Of a stretch of 64,000 bases of DNA, positions 49,189-58,747 are shown piece after piece. Source of the stretch: Thermothielavioides terrestris NRRL 8126. Taxonomy: Eukaryota; Ascomycota; Sordariomycetes; Sordariales; Chaetomiaceae. Numbering within the stretch: position 1 is the stretch's first letter; each line of letters opens with the position of its first letter. Made by a program: the position numbers and the translations under genes. Under the pieces are notes generated by a model. That model was not told where the DNA came from. It saw nothing but the letters and a program-made list of their open reading frames with translations, and did no database searches. The DNA lies in the NCBI RefSeq assembly GCF_000226115.1, contig NC_016457.1:3410001-3474000 (forward strand), given 5' to 3'.

Positions 49189-49599
49189 ATGGCCGATAAT
49201 TCGGTTTACGACAAATGCACCCTCCTCACCGCACTCACTGATGCCCTCGACGACCTCATTCTGGAACAGAAGATAGAGCCGCAGCTCGCCAACATTGTCG
49301 TCAGCAAAATGCGCAAGGTCATGGTCCACAAGTTCGGCGCCCTGGTTCGAAATTCCGGGACGGTGGAGATCACGGGACAGCTACTTAGCTACAACCACTA
49401 CGACCATATCTGGATATTTCGGCTGAGAGACGCCAAACTGGTCCTTGCCACCGCCCCCGAAGGCCGCGCCATGATCCCAAGACCGACGATCGACGCGGGC
49501 AAACTCAACATCGCCTGCGGGCCGAGTAAGATGGCCAGCGAGGAAAACGCACTTGCTGAGATGCGGAGGAGGAACAGGGGGGTTTGGATGTGCCGCTAG
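49189..49599 (+). CDS. Divergent TFIIA gamma-subunit homologue (136 aa)
   Basis: TFIIA small subunits help TBP bind TATA boxes in RNA polymerase II transcription. The N-terminal part (residues 11-50, LLTALTDALDDLILEQKIEPQ...) matches the four-helix-bundle half of the family. Residues 57-112 (ITGQLLSYNHYDHIWIFRL...KLNIAC) match the beta-barrel half. It differs strongly from canonical TFIIA-gamma, where the middle reads like Y-R-F-C-D-x-V-W-T-F, has a longer loop (about 88-104) and a basic C-terminal extension. No intron, though fungal TFIIA-gamma genes commonly have introns. It may be a diverged paralogue rather than the main subunit. ATG context (CACCATGG) is good. Confidence 0.75.
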   Translation: MADNSVYDKCTLLTALTDALDDLILEQKIEPQLANIVVSKMRKVMVHKFGALVRNSGTVEITGQLLSYNHYDHIWIFRLRDAKLVLATAPEGRAMIPRPTIDAGKLNIACGPSKMASEENALAEMRRRNRGVWMCR

Positions 49600-49983
49600 T
49601 TAGTTCGGGGAGTGTGGTGGACGGTGCGGGCTGGTCATCAGGCTAAGGAGCACGCCATCGGCGGATATGATATCGCAATGTCACAACAACCAAGTTGGAC
49701 GGATTATTCATCAACCGGTTGCAACATCGACGTGTTCAAGACCTTCTCCACCGCGTTGATGACGCCATCCCCGGCGCCGGAATTCTCAACCCGTCAGGCG
49801 GACTACTTATACCAGAGAAATAAGACGCCTTTCAGGCCATCTTTGTCTCGCTGCGTCCATTCAATTTCCAGTCCCAGCCAGTGCCGGCCATACATTTATC
49901 CCGTGCGATTAATCCGCCATACTCTTTCCAACATCTCCCGAGACAAGGCCTCCCTCCCAGATCGATCCATCCCACCAGCTACC

Positions 49984-51258
49984 ATGGCGCCCGGCCTCCT
50001 CGTGGACGACGCCCAACAACAGCCTCCCCCTTCACCACTCAAGCGCAACGATAACGCGCCCCGCCACATTTTCCCAGATGGCATCCGCACCTCCGGCCAA
50101 CACCCGCCCCTCTACCACCTCCTCAAGCCCTACTCCGCCTTCCCCAAGGAAATCACCGGCCCCACAGTCTGGCAAGCCTCCGACTTCGCCTCGCACCCGG
50201 AGCGCTGGGTGCACGAGCTCACGCCCGCCGAGATCGCGGACCTCAGCGCAGCAGCCGACGCGTTCATCGCGTCGGGCACGCCGCTGACGGGCATCTCGCA
50301 GGCGACCTTCCCGCTGCCGGCGCCGCTGCGGCAGACGCTGGCCGCGCTGCGCGACGACCTGCTCAACGGCAAGGGCTTCGTGCTGTTCAAGCACTTCCCC
50401 GCGGACGCGTGGCCGCCGCTCAAGACGGCGGCCGCGTTCATGGGCCTCGGCGCGTACCTGGGCTACTTCGTGTCGCAGAACGGCCGCGGCCACGTGCTGG
50501 GCCACGTCAAGGACGTGGGCGACGACCCGGCGCGCATCGACAGCGTGCGCATCTACCGCACCGCCGCGCGGCAGTTCTTCCACGCGGATGATTGCGACGT
50601 GGTCGGCCTGCTGTGCCTGCACCGCGCGGCCGAGGGCGGCGAGAGCGATATTGTCAGCGTGCACCGCGTGTGGAACGTGCTGCAGCGGGAGCATCCCGAC
50701 GTGGCGGAGCTGCTGACAAAGCCCGTGTGGTATTTTGATCGCAAGGGGGAGGTGTCGGACGGGCAGGAGGAGTGGATCCGCCAGCCGGTCGTGTACCTGG
50801 AGAACGGCGGCCGCGGGCGGGTGTATTGCAAGTGGGATCCGTACTACGTGCGGAGCCTGACGAGGTTCTCGGACGCCGGCAAGGTGCCGCCGCTGAGCGC
50901 CGAGCAGATCAGGGCGATGGAGATCCTCGAGGCGACCTGCCAGCGCGAGGCGCTGCACATGGTGCTCGAGGTGGGCGATATCCAGTTCGTCAGCAACGCG
51001 CATCTGCTGCACGCGAGGACGGCGTATAAGGGTGAGTGTTCGAAGACGGGATCTGAGGATTCGTTGAGGATGGAAATGGCTGACTGTGTGACAGACTTCG
51101 CGCCCCCGGCTCCGAGGAGACATCTTCTCAGGCTGTGGCTTGCTACCCCTGAGGGAGAAGGGGGCTGGGCCCTGCCTATGCCTGACAGCCACGAGAAAAA
51201 GCGCGGCGGTGTCCAGGTGAACGACACGCCGCCCAAGGCACCGTTGGACGCGGAATGA
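49984..51258 (+). CDS. TauD/TfdA-like Fe(II)/2-oxoglutarate dioxygenase (403 aa, 1 intron)
   Basis: Members of this clavaminate synthase-like fold use Fe(II) and usually 2-oxoglutarate; the substrate here is unknown. The metal-binding HxD is His200-Ala-Asp202 (FFHADDCD), and the distal His is probably His343 (HARTAY). The 2-oxoglutarate-binding Arg lies in RRHLLRLWLATPE. An intron at 51032-51094 (GTGAGT...CTGAC...ACAG, 63 nt) is in frame and stop-free; splicing restores TAYKDFAPPAPRRHLL, the usual family sequence. The ATG at 49984 (ACCATGG) is chosen; the frame is open further upstream only from a GTG. Cytosolic, no signal peptide. Confidence 0.88.
   Translation: MAPGLLVDDAQQQPPPSPLKRNDNAPRHIFPDGIRTSGQHPPLYHLLKPYSAFPKEITGPTVWQASDFASHPERWVHELTPAEIADLSAAADAFIASGTPLTGISQATFPLPAPLRQTLAALRDDLLNGKGFVLFKHFPADAWPPLKTAAAFMGLGAYLGYFVSQNGRGHVLGHVKDVGDDPARIDSVRIYRTAARQFFHADDCDVVGLLCLHRAAEGGESDIVSVHRVWNVLQREHPDVAELLTKPVWYFDRKGEVSDGQEEWIRQPVVYLENGGRGRVYCKWDPYYVRSLTRFSDAGKVPPLSAEQIRAMEILEATCQREALHMVLEVGDIQFVSNAHLLHARTAYKGECSKTGSEDSLRMEMADCVTDFAPPAPRRHLLRLWLATPEGEGGWALPMPDSHEKKRGGVQVNDTPPKAPLDAE
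51032..51094 (+). other. In-frame 63-nt intron in the dioxygenase gene
   Basis: Donor GTGAGT, branch-like GGCTGACTG at about 51,079 and acceptor ACAG. Its length is a multiple of three and contains no stop, so a retained form would add 21 residues just before the co-substrate-binding segment. Confidence 0.8.
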
Positions 51259-53552
51259 TGGGCTGCTTGGGGTAAAATCAGGTGTATTTTAGCGTGACGA
51301 GACTATGACAATGTATGAGAAACCGAGTATTCGAACACTCGCAACTTCGAGTCTGCTAACCTCGGAGCGCGAACCTCGTACCGGCCTTGGGTAAATAGTC
51401 GAGCGCATCGAATCAATGAAATGGGATCCCGCTGCTAGCTACCGCCCAAGACACCAGGTCGCATACGTATAGATACGTCGATCCCATGGTAGCTCCGGAG
51501 GCTAGCACAAAACTTGTTGAGAGGTGATACTGATCTCTGAGTCAGAAAAGTTCATGTCGGTACTCTCAACGCCTAGCGTCGAGGGAAGTTGGGCACCTGA
51601 ATGGCTTCATAAGGGTCATCCGCAGCTCCTCGTTAGTAATTTCTGTCCATAATCGAGCCCGGACTCAGGTTGTTCTCGCATCGGTGCCGGATCGTTGGAG
51701 GGGCCAGCTTGTCTCAGATACGTTTCTGTTCAACTAGCATGATAATTTCTCGCACTGCCGGATACCGTTTCTCTTCTTCAGCACACAGATCAGCCACCTG
51801 CCACCGCGTGACCGGTGAAATTCCCACGGTCAGGGCAGATAAAGTTTGGCAGTCATGGCACACGCGCGAGTCTTAGGATGGCCACCTCGTTGTTCCTGAC
51901 TTCGTTCACTCGCTTCGCAGTCGTGCCCCCCTGGCAAACACCAAGGGGTACCGGTTGAGCTGGTGTAGCCCGTACATCGACAAGTCCGACTAGTGTAGAC
52001 CAGCCGTATATCGTACTTATTGGCATGTGCATGTGAAAGTCTGTGAAAACGGCGGGCCAAACCCGAGCGCACGCCGCTTGGCTCGGTTGCATGCCCGGCG
52101 CTCAAGTAGTAGAAACATCTTTTGGCCAAGCTACGCCTGTAGTGTAACCTCACCCGGTTCTTCGGACTTGTGGGCTGATATCAGCTCATAATACTCCTGT
52201 CGCATCGGGCTTGAGTCGGTGCTAGGAGCACCGATCGGACAAAGGCAAGTAGGTAGAAAGGGAGGCTTGCGTCGGGGGAACCAGCCGTGTCTCGCCAGGC
52301 CTACCTAATTAATTAGGCGGCATTCGGAACGGCCACGCCGTACCTAATTCTAGGACCTTGAGATTATTTGCGCAGCACTTGACAGCAATTCAACCCGTGT
52401 TAGGTGCACAGGACATGTCTCTGCAGTGCTTCCGTTTCTGGTTTGTTTTTCTTCATCCGTGCCAAGTCGGCTCAACTTGAATCCGGAGTAACACGGCGCT
52501 TTATCGAACCGACTTCAAAGCGAGAAGCGCGGCCTCCAATCTGTGGAACCCGAATCGCATAAAGACTGGCAGTGCTCTTGGCCAGCGAGGATGAATCTTG
52601 TTGGGCCCAGGGAGGAAACAGTGATCGGCATCTGGCAGCAAAACCGTTGGCAGAACCGTTGGAAGGGGCACGACGGCACGCGCTGGAACCAGGTCAACAA
52701 CCGCTTGCTTGTTTGGCTCCAATCAGGGCAACGAGTGGGCTGAGTGCCGTTTGTTGCCCAAGGCTGCTGCTCACAGCCCTGCATGCAGTCAGGTCGCTTC
52801 GCCAATCCAGCGTTGCAGCGGCGATGTCTGATTGCGTCTTGGCGAGACCGGTCAGGAATACGAGTTTCAAACAGAGCGGTCAACACGGATTGGACGTGAT
52901 AGTGGGCACTGCACCGGCTGGGAGCACTCAGCAGCCGCCCGAGCGTCCGATGATCTGGAAACAAAACTGGAAACCATAAGCTCGGGTACGCCGCTTTGCC
53001 AAGCACTATCTGGCCGATTGGCCACCCCAGGCCAAGTCATGCCACGGACCCAATTCTCCCGTCTCCGTTTGGACCTGGTATCACGAGAAGATCGGCAACC
53101 GTCGCGCCGCTGAGGACCCGGCGGGGCTTTAGCGGGCGGCAGTCATCTGCGGCGCAACCGGATCCGCGTGGTTGGCGCAGCACAGCGTGCTCCACGCAGT
53201 GCCACCCGCGATTCCGGGCCCGGCAGCGGTTGCCCCTGCTGCGGACTGAGGTGTGGCTCGCCCGGGCACGGAATATAAAGGAGACAGCCTGCCGCGCGGA
53301 ACTCCCAGATCGTCATTAACCAACTCTTCACCAGCAGACAATCCAGGAAATCCAGCGCGTGGAGTGGGCCATAAGACCCTGAGGAGCGGTTGGCCGTCGC
53401 TTTCGGTGAAGATCGACACTTTGCGTTCAGCAAACCTGAGCATTCTCACGTTTTAACTTGCCGTTTTCCCGACGGTCATCGACCCCCCTTTCCCAGCTCC
53501 ATACTCACCAATATCCCCGAACCGCCAACGGTCGGATCGGAAACCAGCCAAA
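51259..53552. other. 2.3-kb intergenic region, no supported gene
   Basis: I see only short mutually overlapping frames, no tRNA with paired arms and no repeat ends. The last 300 bases contain the likely promoter of the secreted protein. Confidence 0.5.
53274..53279 (+). promoter_or_regulatory. TATA box candidate for the secreted protein gene
   Basis: GAATATAAAG lies 274 bases before the start codon in otherwise GC-rich DNA. TATA boxes often go with regulated, strongly expressed genes. Position relative to the transcription start is not known. Confidence 0.4.
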
Positions 53553-54255
53553 ATGCATCTCCGATCGCCTTCCGCGCTGCTCTCCCTCCTCGCCCTCGCC
53601 CTCACCACGTCCGCCTCGCCCGTCGCCGTCCCGCGTGCCGAGGCCGCCGACACAAAGGGCTGCACCGACACGTCGTTCCGCGGTTTCGCCTGGCTGGCGC
53701 GGAGCTTCGACTTCCACGCCTCGTACGTCTTCACGACGCCGGCGCACCAGAACTCGTGGGGCTTCGTGTCGTTCGACCTGTACAACCCGGCCGACAAGTC
53801 GACGGCGCACTGCGAGGCGACCAGCGACCAGCTCAGCGACTTCTTCTACGGCAACATGCCCTACAAATGCAACGACACGGGGCGCATCGGCGCCACCAGC
53901 TTTGACTTCAGCCGGCCCGCCAACCGGCTGCGCGTCAACCAGACCTGGACCTGCGACGACCGCGATCCGCAATGGCCGTACGTTTACATCCCCCAGGCGC
54001 TAGCTCTGTCTTTCTCCCTTTCTCCCCCCCCCCCTCCCCCTCTCTCCAGACGGCGATTCTGTGCCGGGCCAGAACTGACCGCAAAGCAGGACCACGTTCA
54101 CGGGACGCGGCACGGCCAACCTCTCGCTGGACTGCACCGACACCACGTGGAAGAACCCGAACTGGACCATGGGCCAGATCTACTCCAGCCGCACCATCAA
54201 GTGCAAGCCGGTGGATGCCAGAATCCTGCCTGTTGATTTGAGCGCTGTTGCGTAA
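53553..54255 (+). CDS. Small secreted Cys protein, AA1/Alt a 1-like (196 aa, 1 intron)
   Basis: A signal peptide covers about residues 1-21 (hydrophobic LLSLLALALTTSA). The mature part has six cysteines in GCTDT, HCEAT, YKCND, WTCDD, LDCTD and IKCKP. The spacing and the blocks SFDFSRPANRLRVNQTW and GTANLSLDC resemble fungal AA1-like proteins (related to the Alternaria allergen Alt a 1), secreted beta-barrel proteins that include candidate effectors. Intron 53978-54089 (GTACGT...AACTGAC...GCAG) contains an 8-9 nt C run; splicing gives DRDPQWP-TTFTGRG and a stop at 54253-54255. Three or more N-glycosylation sites (NDT, NQT, NLS, NWT) are visible. The role is inferred only from similarity. Confidence 0.72.
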
Positions 54256-54803
54256 GCCGGACTGAGTGATGATCGATTTGCTTTCTTTATGTGTCCATGA
54301 TTAACGGATGATGCGGAATTGAATAGGGACGTATGATACGGATGACAAGGCGCGGCGCGGCAACGTTGGGTACCAAGCACCATGCATTCCAACATTAGTT
54401 AATGGCTGGATAAGAGGGTCACGGCAACGGATAGACGGGTTGGATGGGCAGCGGGCACTGGGTTTACCTATTATCAGCATTATTCTAGTGTATAATGGCA
54501 GTCTTTGCCCTTCACTTAGACTCATTCGGCTCTTGCGTATCCGCGACGTCATCTGACATCAGCACTCCACAAGAGACTCCTATATACCAGCAAAAACGTG
54601 ATGATCGCGACCCCTTATTCCTACCTATTTATGTCTTGAGCACAAAACATACACCAAGCATATGGGAGAAGGGCTCCCATACGTCTCCCTCCATCAAGTA
54701 ACCACAGCCGATTCAGCTTCAGCCATCCAGCCAAATCCACCCCCTTCACCGCCACCAAACACCAAACCAACCAACCCCCAAGGCAAAGAACAACGAAGAA
54801 AAC

Positions 54804-55199
54804 ATGCCGCACAAACCCCTCCGCCAACTAGCAGCCGAAAAAGCCCGCGGCAACAAGCCCTGCAACCCCTCCCAGCTAGGCGACCCCATCGACCTCAAGG
54901 CCGAGACCAGCGACCGCGAGCCGGACCCGGCCGCGGAGGCAGAGATGGAGGCGGAGGCGGAGCCGTCGTCGCCGTCGCCGTACCCTCCTTCTGTTGTCGC
55001 CGGCGGCGGCGGCGGCGGCGGAAAAAAGCGGGATAGGGGCAAGGGCGGGGACCGTGATCGGATCGGGACGGATCTGAAGATTCCGCGCGCGGCGCTCGAG
55101 GGGGATGCGATGGCGCGCGGGGAGGAGGAGGGGGTTGTTGTTGGCTTGGGCAGTGGGGCGGGGCCGGTTGGGGGGGTGAGGAAGGGGTCCAAGTTGTGA
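54804..55199 (+). CDS. Small hydrophilic hypothetical protein (131 aa)
   Basis: No domain is recognised. The N-terminus (MPHKPLRQLAAEKARGNKPC) is compact and basic and looks conserved-like; the rest is acidic (EAEMEAEAE), then a Gly run (residues about 68-74), a KKRDRGKGGDRDR basic patch and a Gly/Val-rich tail, so it is largely disordered. The start has a good context (AAAACATGC). Coding is plausible but rests on the open frame and N-terminal composition. Confidence 0.5.
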   Translation: MPHKPLRQLAAEKARGNKPCNPSQLGDPIDLKAETSDREPDPAAEAEMEAEAEPSSPSPYPPSVVAGGGGGGGKKRDRGKGGDRDRIGTDLKIPRAALEGDAMARGEEEGVVVGLGSGAGPVGGVRKGSKL

Positions 55200-56401
55200 T
55201 TCTTCTGTCTTTTTTTTTTTTATCTTCATGTCTGTGTCTCGCTTGTCCGGTTTGTCGGTTCCTGCATCTTGTCTCTTTTCTCCATTTGGTTTTGGTTGCT
55301 TGGGGTGTAAGTGAAGTCACGGCGGCGTTGATAGTTTTACCATATGCTGTTCATCAGCCTCTAAGTTGTAACGAGTTGGACGGATCTGCTGACCATCTTT
55401 AGGGGGGGGTTTCAAGGCTCACTTGCTGCAGTTCCTTCAACTCGTTCCTTGGCCGACCCCAACTTCTACCCCCTCTTCCCCCGAGAGCAGGGTGCTTCCC
55501 TTTCGCATCTTCTTGCGAGCATCGTACCCCTGGGTAGACAAGGTTTCGTGCCTCTCCAGGCACGATGGCGAGCAGCTTGGCTGCCGTGTGAGAGACCGCT
55601 TCACCCACGGATGTTCTCCTCACCGTGGCGCGACGGCAACGTGGCCGTGCAGCTCAGGCCGAGCGTCCTCGGCGTAACCACCCGAGCTCGTAGCAAGCTG
55701 GCGGGTGCTGAATGCGACGTTTCCTCGGCGTATACGGGCTGAGACTACTGTGCAAGTGGGGCTCTCTGCCATCGGTGGCACTTCCTGAGACGGCCATGTT
55801 CGTGAACAGTGCGGCAGATGACGGTATATGGGACGTATTGGGTGGTGGTGGGGGGGGGGGTTCGGGTTGGCAGCTACAGGGATCAGGGCGGGCGGCGCCA
55901 TGTGTCCTTCGACCTCTGGCAGGCTTGGATCACCGTCTTGAATCCCAAGTCCAAACAACTGGACGGGAGTCGAACCCTACATGGATGGGATGCTCCTCGC
56001 GAAGGCTCCACGGGGAAACATATTCTGGACGGATGAGGCCCCGACCACGCGTCCTGATGTTGGCTGCGTCACAGCCCGGTCTTGCTCTAGTTGGTTGGCT
56101 TGATTCCAGGAGATGGCTGCATCAACCAGAATCCAAAGTAATGGAGTCATAGCGGAGAAGAGTAAGGCGAGCCGCGGGGCAGGAAGTAAATGGGTTCGCT
56201 CTGTCGATGAGTTCATGCAACACCGCCGGCTGCATCGTCCCCGACCCCGTGGTCTCCTTGAGCACTTCCTCTGGCGCACGACCCAATAACCCGAGCACCC
56301 GCAGGTAGGAGTGGAAAGGGGTATCGCTGGTATTATTATCGTGAATTGTTATCAGGCATTCGAGGGCCAGTGTTCGACCAGTCTCAGCGGCTTTGCTCGC
56401 T
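55200..56401. other. Intergenic region, no supported gene
   Basis: No convincing coding frame. A pyrimidine tract at 55,206-55,222 probably belongs to the 3' end of the preceding gene. A B-box-like motif (complement of GGGTTCGACTCCC) at about 55,968-55,980 lacks the rest of a tRNA. Confidence 0.5.
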
Positions 56402-57004
56402 TCAGGCCGAGAACCCCCACTTCCCTTCCAGGTCGCCGAGCGCGGAGGCAAGCCCCGCAGTGCCGTTCTTCCGCAGCATGGCGTCGTGCTTCGAGGACAT
56501 CTTGCTCAGCACAAAGTCCGTCACGCTCTCCCTGTCTCTCGCCTCCGGCCGGCCGATCCCCACCGAGACCCGCGCCCACTTGCCCGCCGAGCCCGCCTTC
56601 AGTGCGTCCTTCACGCTCTTGACTCCGTTATGCCCGCGGGCGCTGCGGTCCCACTCCCGGATCTTGACCATGCCAAAGTCCAGCTCCATGTCGTCGTGCA
56701 CGAGGATGAAGCCGAGCTCCGCGGGCATGAGCTGGTGGTCGGAGAGCACTTTCTTGTAGGCCTTCGCAACCCACGGCCCGGAGATGTTCATGAGCACGGG
56801 GCTTTGGAACAGCGAGTATCGCGGGCCGACGGACGACAGCGTCGCTAGCCCCCCAACTGTGCTTTCGGAGAAGGCCGGTTGATGAGGACCGAGATGGGAG
56901 ACGATGTCCCCAAGCACCCTATGGCCGGCCGAGTGATATGTGAGGCTGTACTTCAGCCCGGGGTTGCCGAGGCTGACCATCATGATCCGCCGTACTCCGG
57001 CCAT
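56402..57004 (-). CDS. Peptidyl-tRNA hydrolase, bacterial Pth1 type (200 aa)
   Basis: It frees tRNA from peptidyl-tRNA that drops off ribosomes; in fungi this type is usually linked to mitochondria. Motifs: SLGNPGLKY (residues 11-19), catalytic His24 in TYHSAGHR, MNISG, VHDDMELDFG with the conserved Asp, RGHNGVKS with the conserved Asn, and RVSVGIGRPE. Length equals the bacterial enzyme (about 194). The frame is open for 33 codons upstream but begins there with GTG, so the ATG at 57004 (MAGVRRIMM) is chosen; an upstream exon cannot be excluded. Divergent from the BAR gene, starts 606 bp apart. Confidence 0.92.
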   Translation of the reverse strand: MAGVRRIMMVSLGNPGLKYSLTYHSAGHRVLGDIVSHLGPHQPAFSESTVGGLATLSSVGPRYSLFQSPVLMNISGPWVAKAYKKVLSDHQLMPAELGFILVHDDMELDFGMVKIREWDRSARGHNGVKSVKDALKAGSAGKWARVSVGIGRPEARDRESVTDFVLSKMSSKHDAMLRKNGTAGLASALGDLEGKWGFSA

Positions 57005-57609
57005 CTCGGCGGCGCTGGTTGGTGTCGGCAGGTCGGCGAAGACGCGTGTGGCGGACGCGCCGGGCGGATCGTTGCGTTTCACAGGAAAGGAGCGGAAGGT
57101 CACGCGAGGGACCAGAAATCATGCCTTATTACAGCATCGTCCGAGGGGTTGGTCGTGTCCGACCAATTCGTCTCCAGAGCGTCTGTTGTTGCGAGGGCGG
57201 CGCATCGCACCAGCTTTTTTCTTTGCCTGAAGAGCAGTCTATCAGCGGATCCAGGTCCAGGGTTCAGCAGCTGACCCACTGGAAGCCTTGCCGAGTGTGG
57301 CTTGCACTGCTGACGTCGTTGGTTCCAATCGAGTCTGGTGCGGGGCACAGGCGCTGCAAAAAGTGAACGCTGGGCAGCACCGCCACAGCGAGCATCCGCT
57401 CAGGCATGTGCGACAAGGAGGATCAAGGCCGAAGTGCCCAGCACGTTCCTCCTGGAACCCGGAACCAGCAACCTCAAACTTGACAACGATAGCCATTTTC
57501 GACGAGCATTTTTGTTTGCTTCCCAGCTTCGCGCATCACGCGAGCGGTCTCGATACCCCGAATCCACGGTACACAGCAACAAGAGCGGACGCAGCAACAA
57601 TCCTCCAAA
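57005..57609. promoter_or_regulatory. Shared divergent promoter region of pth and rvs161 genes
   Basis: About 605 bp separate the two start codons on opposite strands. No clear TATA box. It presumably holds both promoters and 5' leaders. Confidence 0.45.
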
Positions 57610-58747
57610 ATGTCTTGGGCGGGTACTTGACCCCGCGATGCCCTCGATGTACCTACTCGCCTAGGCTGACGCGCTCCCGTAGGCTTCAAGAAGAACGTCA
57701 ACCGCGCTACGACGCAGGTTATGATGAAAACTGGTCCGTCGCCGCCCTGTCCCCGACACCCGCCCTGCCGACTTGCCCGTGCTGCTGCTGATACCGGGTT
57801 CAACAGGCCACGTCGAGAAGACAAACGACCGAGATTATGAAGTCGAGGAGAGGTACGAGAACGGCGCCCTGGTATATCGACCCGAGCAGGACGAGTACTG
57901 AGACACGCGGCAGGCGATTTAGGACAATGGAGGCGGCGTCATTGCGGTTACAAAAAGAGGCCAAGGGGTACCTGGACTCGCTACGAGGTACGGGAAATGG
58001 GCGGTCAGCTAAGCCTTGGCGGGAAGGGTGCGCGGATAGCTAACCAAAATGTGCGCAGCAATGACGGCCTCTCAAATGCGCATTGCCGAGACGATCGATG
58101 CCTTCTACGGAGACTCGGGTGCGAAGGACGGCGTGAGCAGGAGCTACAAGCAGGCCGTGGAGGACCTGGACGCCGAGACGATCAAGGCGCTGGACGGGCC
58201 ATACCGCACAACCGTCCTCGAGCCCATCTCGCGGTTCTGCGCCTACTTCCCCGACGTAAACGAATGTTCGTCCCCCAACCGCCCTGCCTCCTGCAGCACA
58301 CTCATTGTCCATCCTCTTGCTCGCTAACAAACGACGCTCTACTCTTCCACAGGCATCAAGAAGCGCGGGCACAAGCTGCTCGACTACGACGCGCTGCGCG
58401 CCAAGGTCAAGAAGCTGGTCGAGAAGCCGGACAAGGACGTGACGAAGCTGCCGCGGGCGGAGAAGGAGATGGAGATGGCCAAGGCGGCGTACGAGCAGCT
58501 CAACGAGCAGCTGTGCACGGAGCTGCCGCAGCTGATCGACCTGCGGGTGCCCTACCTGGACCCGTCCTTCGAGGCGCTCGTCAAGATCCAGCTGCGCTTC
58601 TGCGCCGAGGCCTACAGCCGCATGGCCCAGGTGCAGCAGTACCTCGACGCCGACACCCGCGAGCAGTACGCCCAGGGCCACCTCGACAGCCGCGTCGAGC
58701 AGGTCCTGCAGGAGATCCGCGAGCTGAGCATCAGCGGGACGGTCTGA
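57610..58747 (+). CDS. Rvs161/Hob3-type BAR protein (261 aa, 6 exons)
   Basis: This N-BAR protein dimerises into a curved module that bends membrane at endocytic actin patches, in yeast together with Rvs167. Exons: 57610-57622, 57683-57733, 57807-57852, 57914-57987, 58059-58265, 58353-58747. All five introns have GT...AG and branch-like CTGA/CTAAC signals. Splicing yields MSWAGFKKNVNRATTQVMM, then RTMEAASLRLQKEAKGYL, TASQMRIAETIDAFYGD and a C-terminus QEIRELSISGTV, a full-length family match (yeast Rvs161 is 265 aa). There is no SH3 domain, as expected. The tiny first exon encodes 4 full residues. The assignment is secure. Confidence 0.94.

Noticed and set aside
55940..56040. tRNA-like B box (complement of GGGTTCGACTCCC)
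   Set aside because: The surrounding bases form only three T-stem pairs and no A box or acceptor stem was found.
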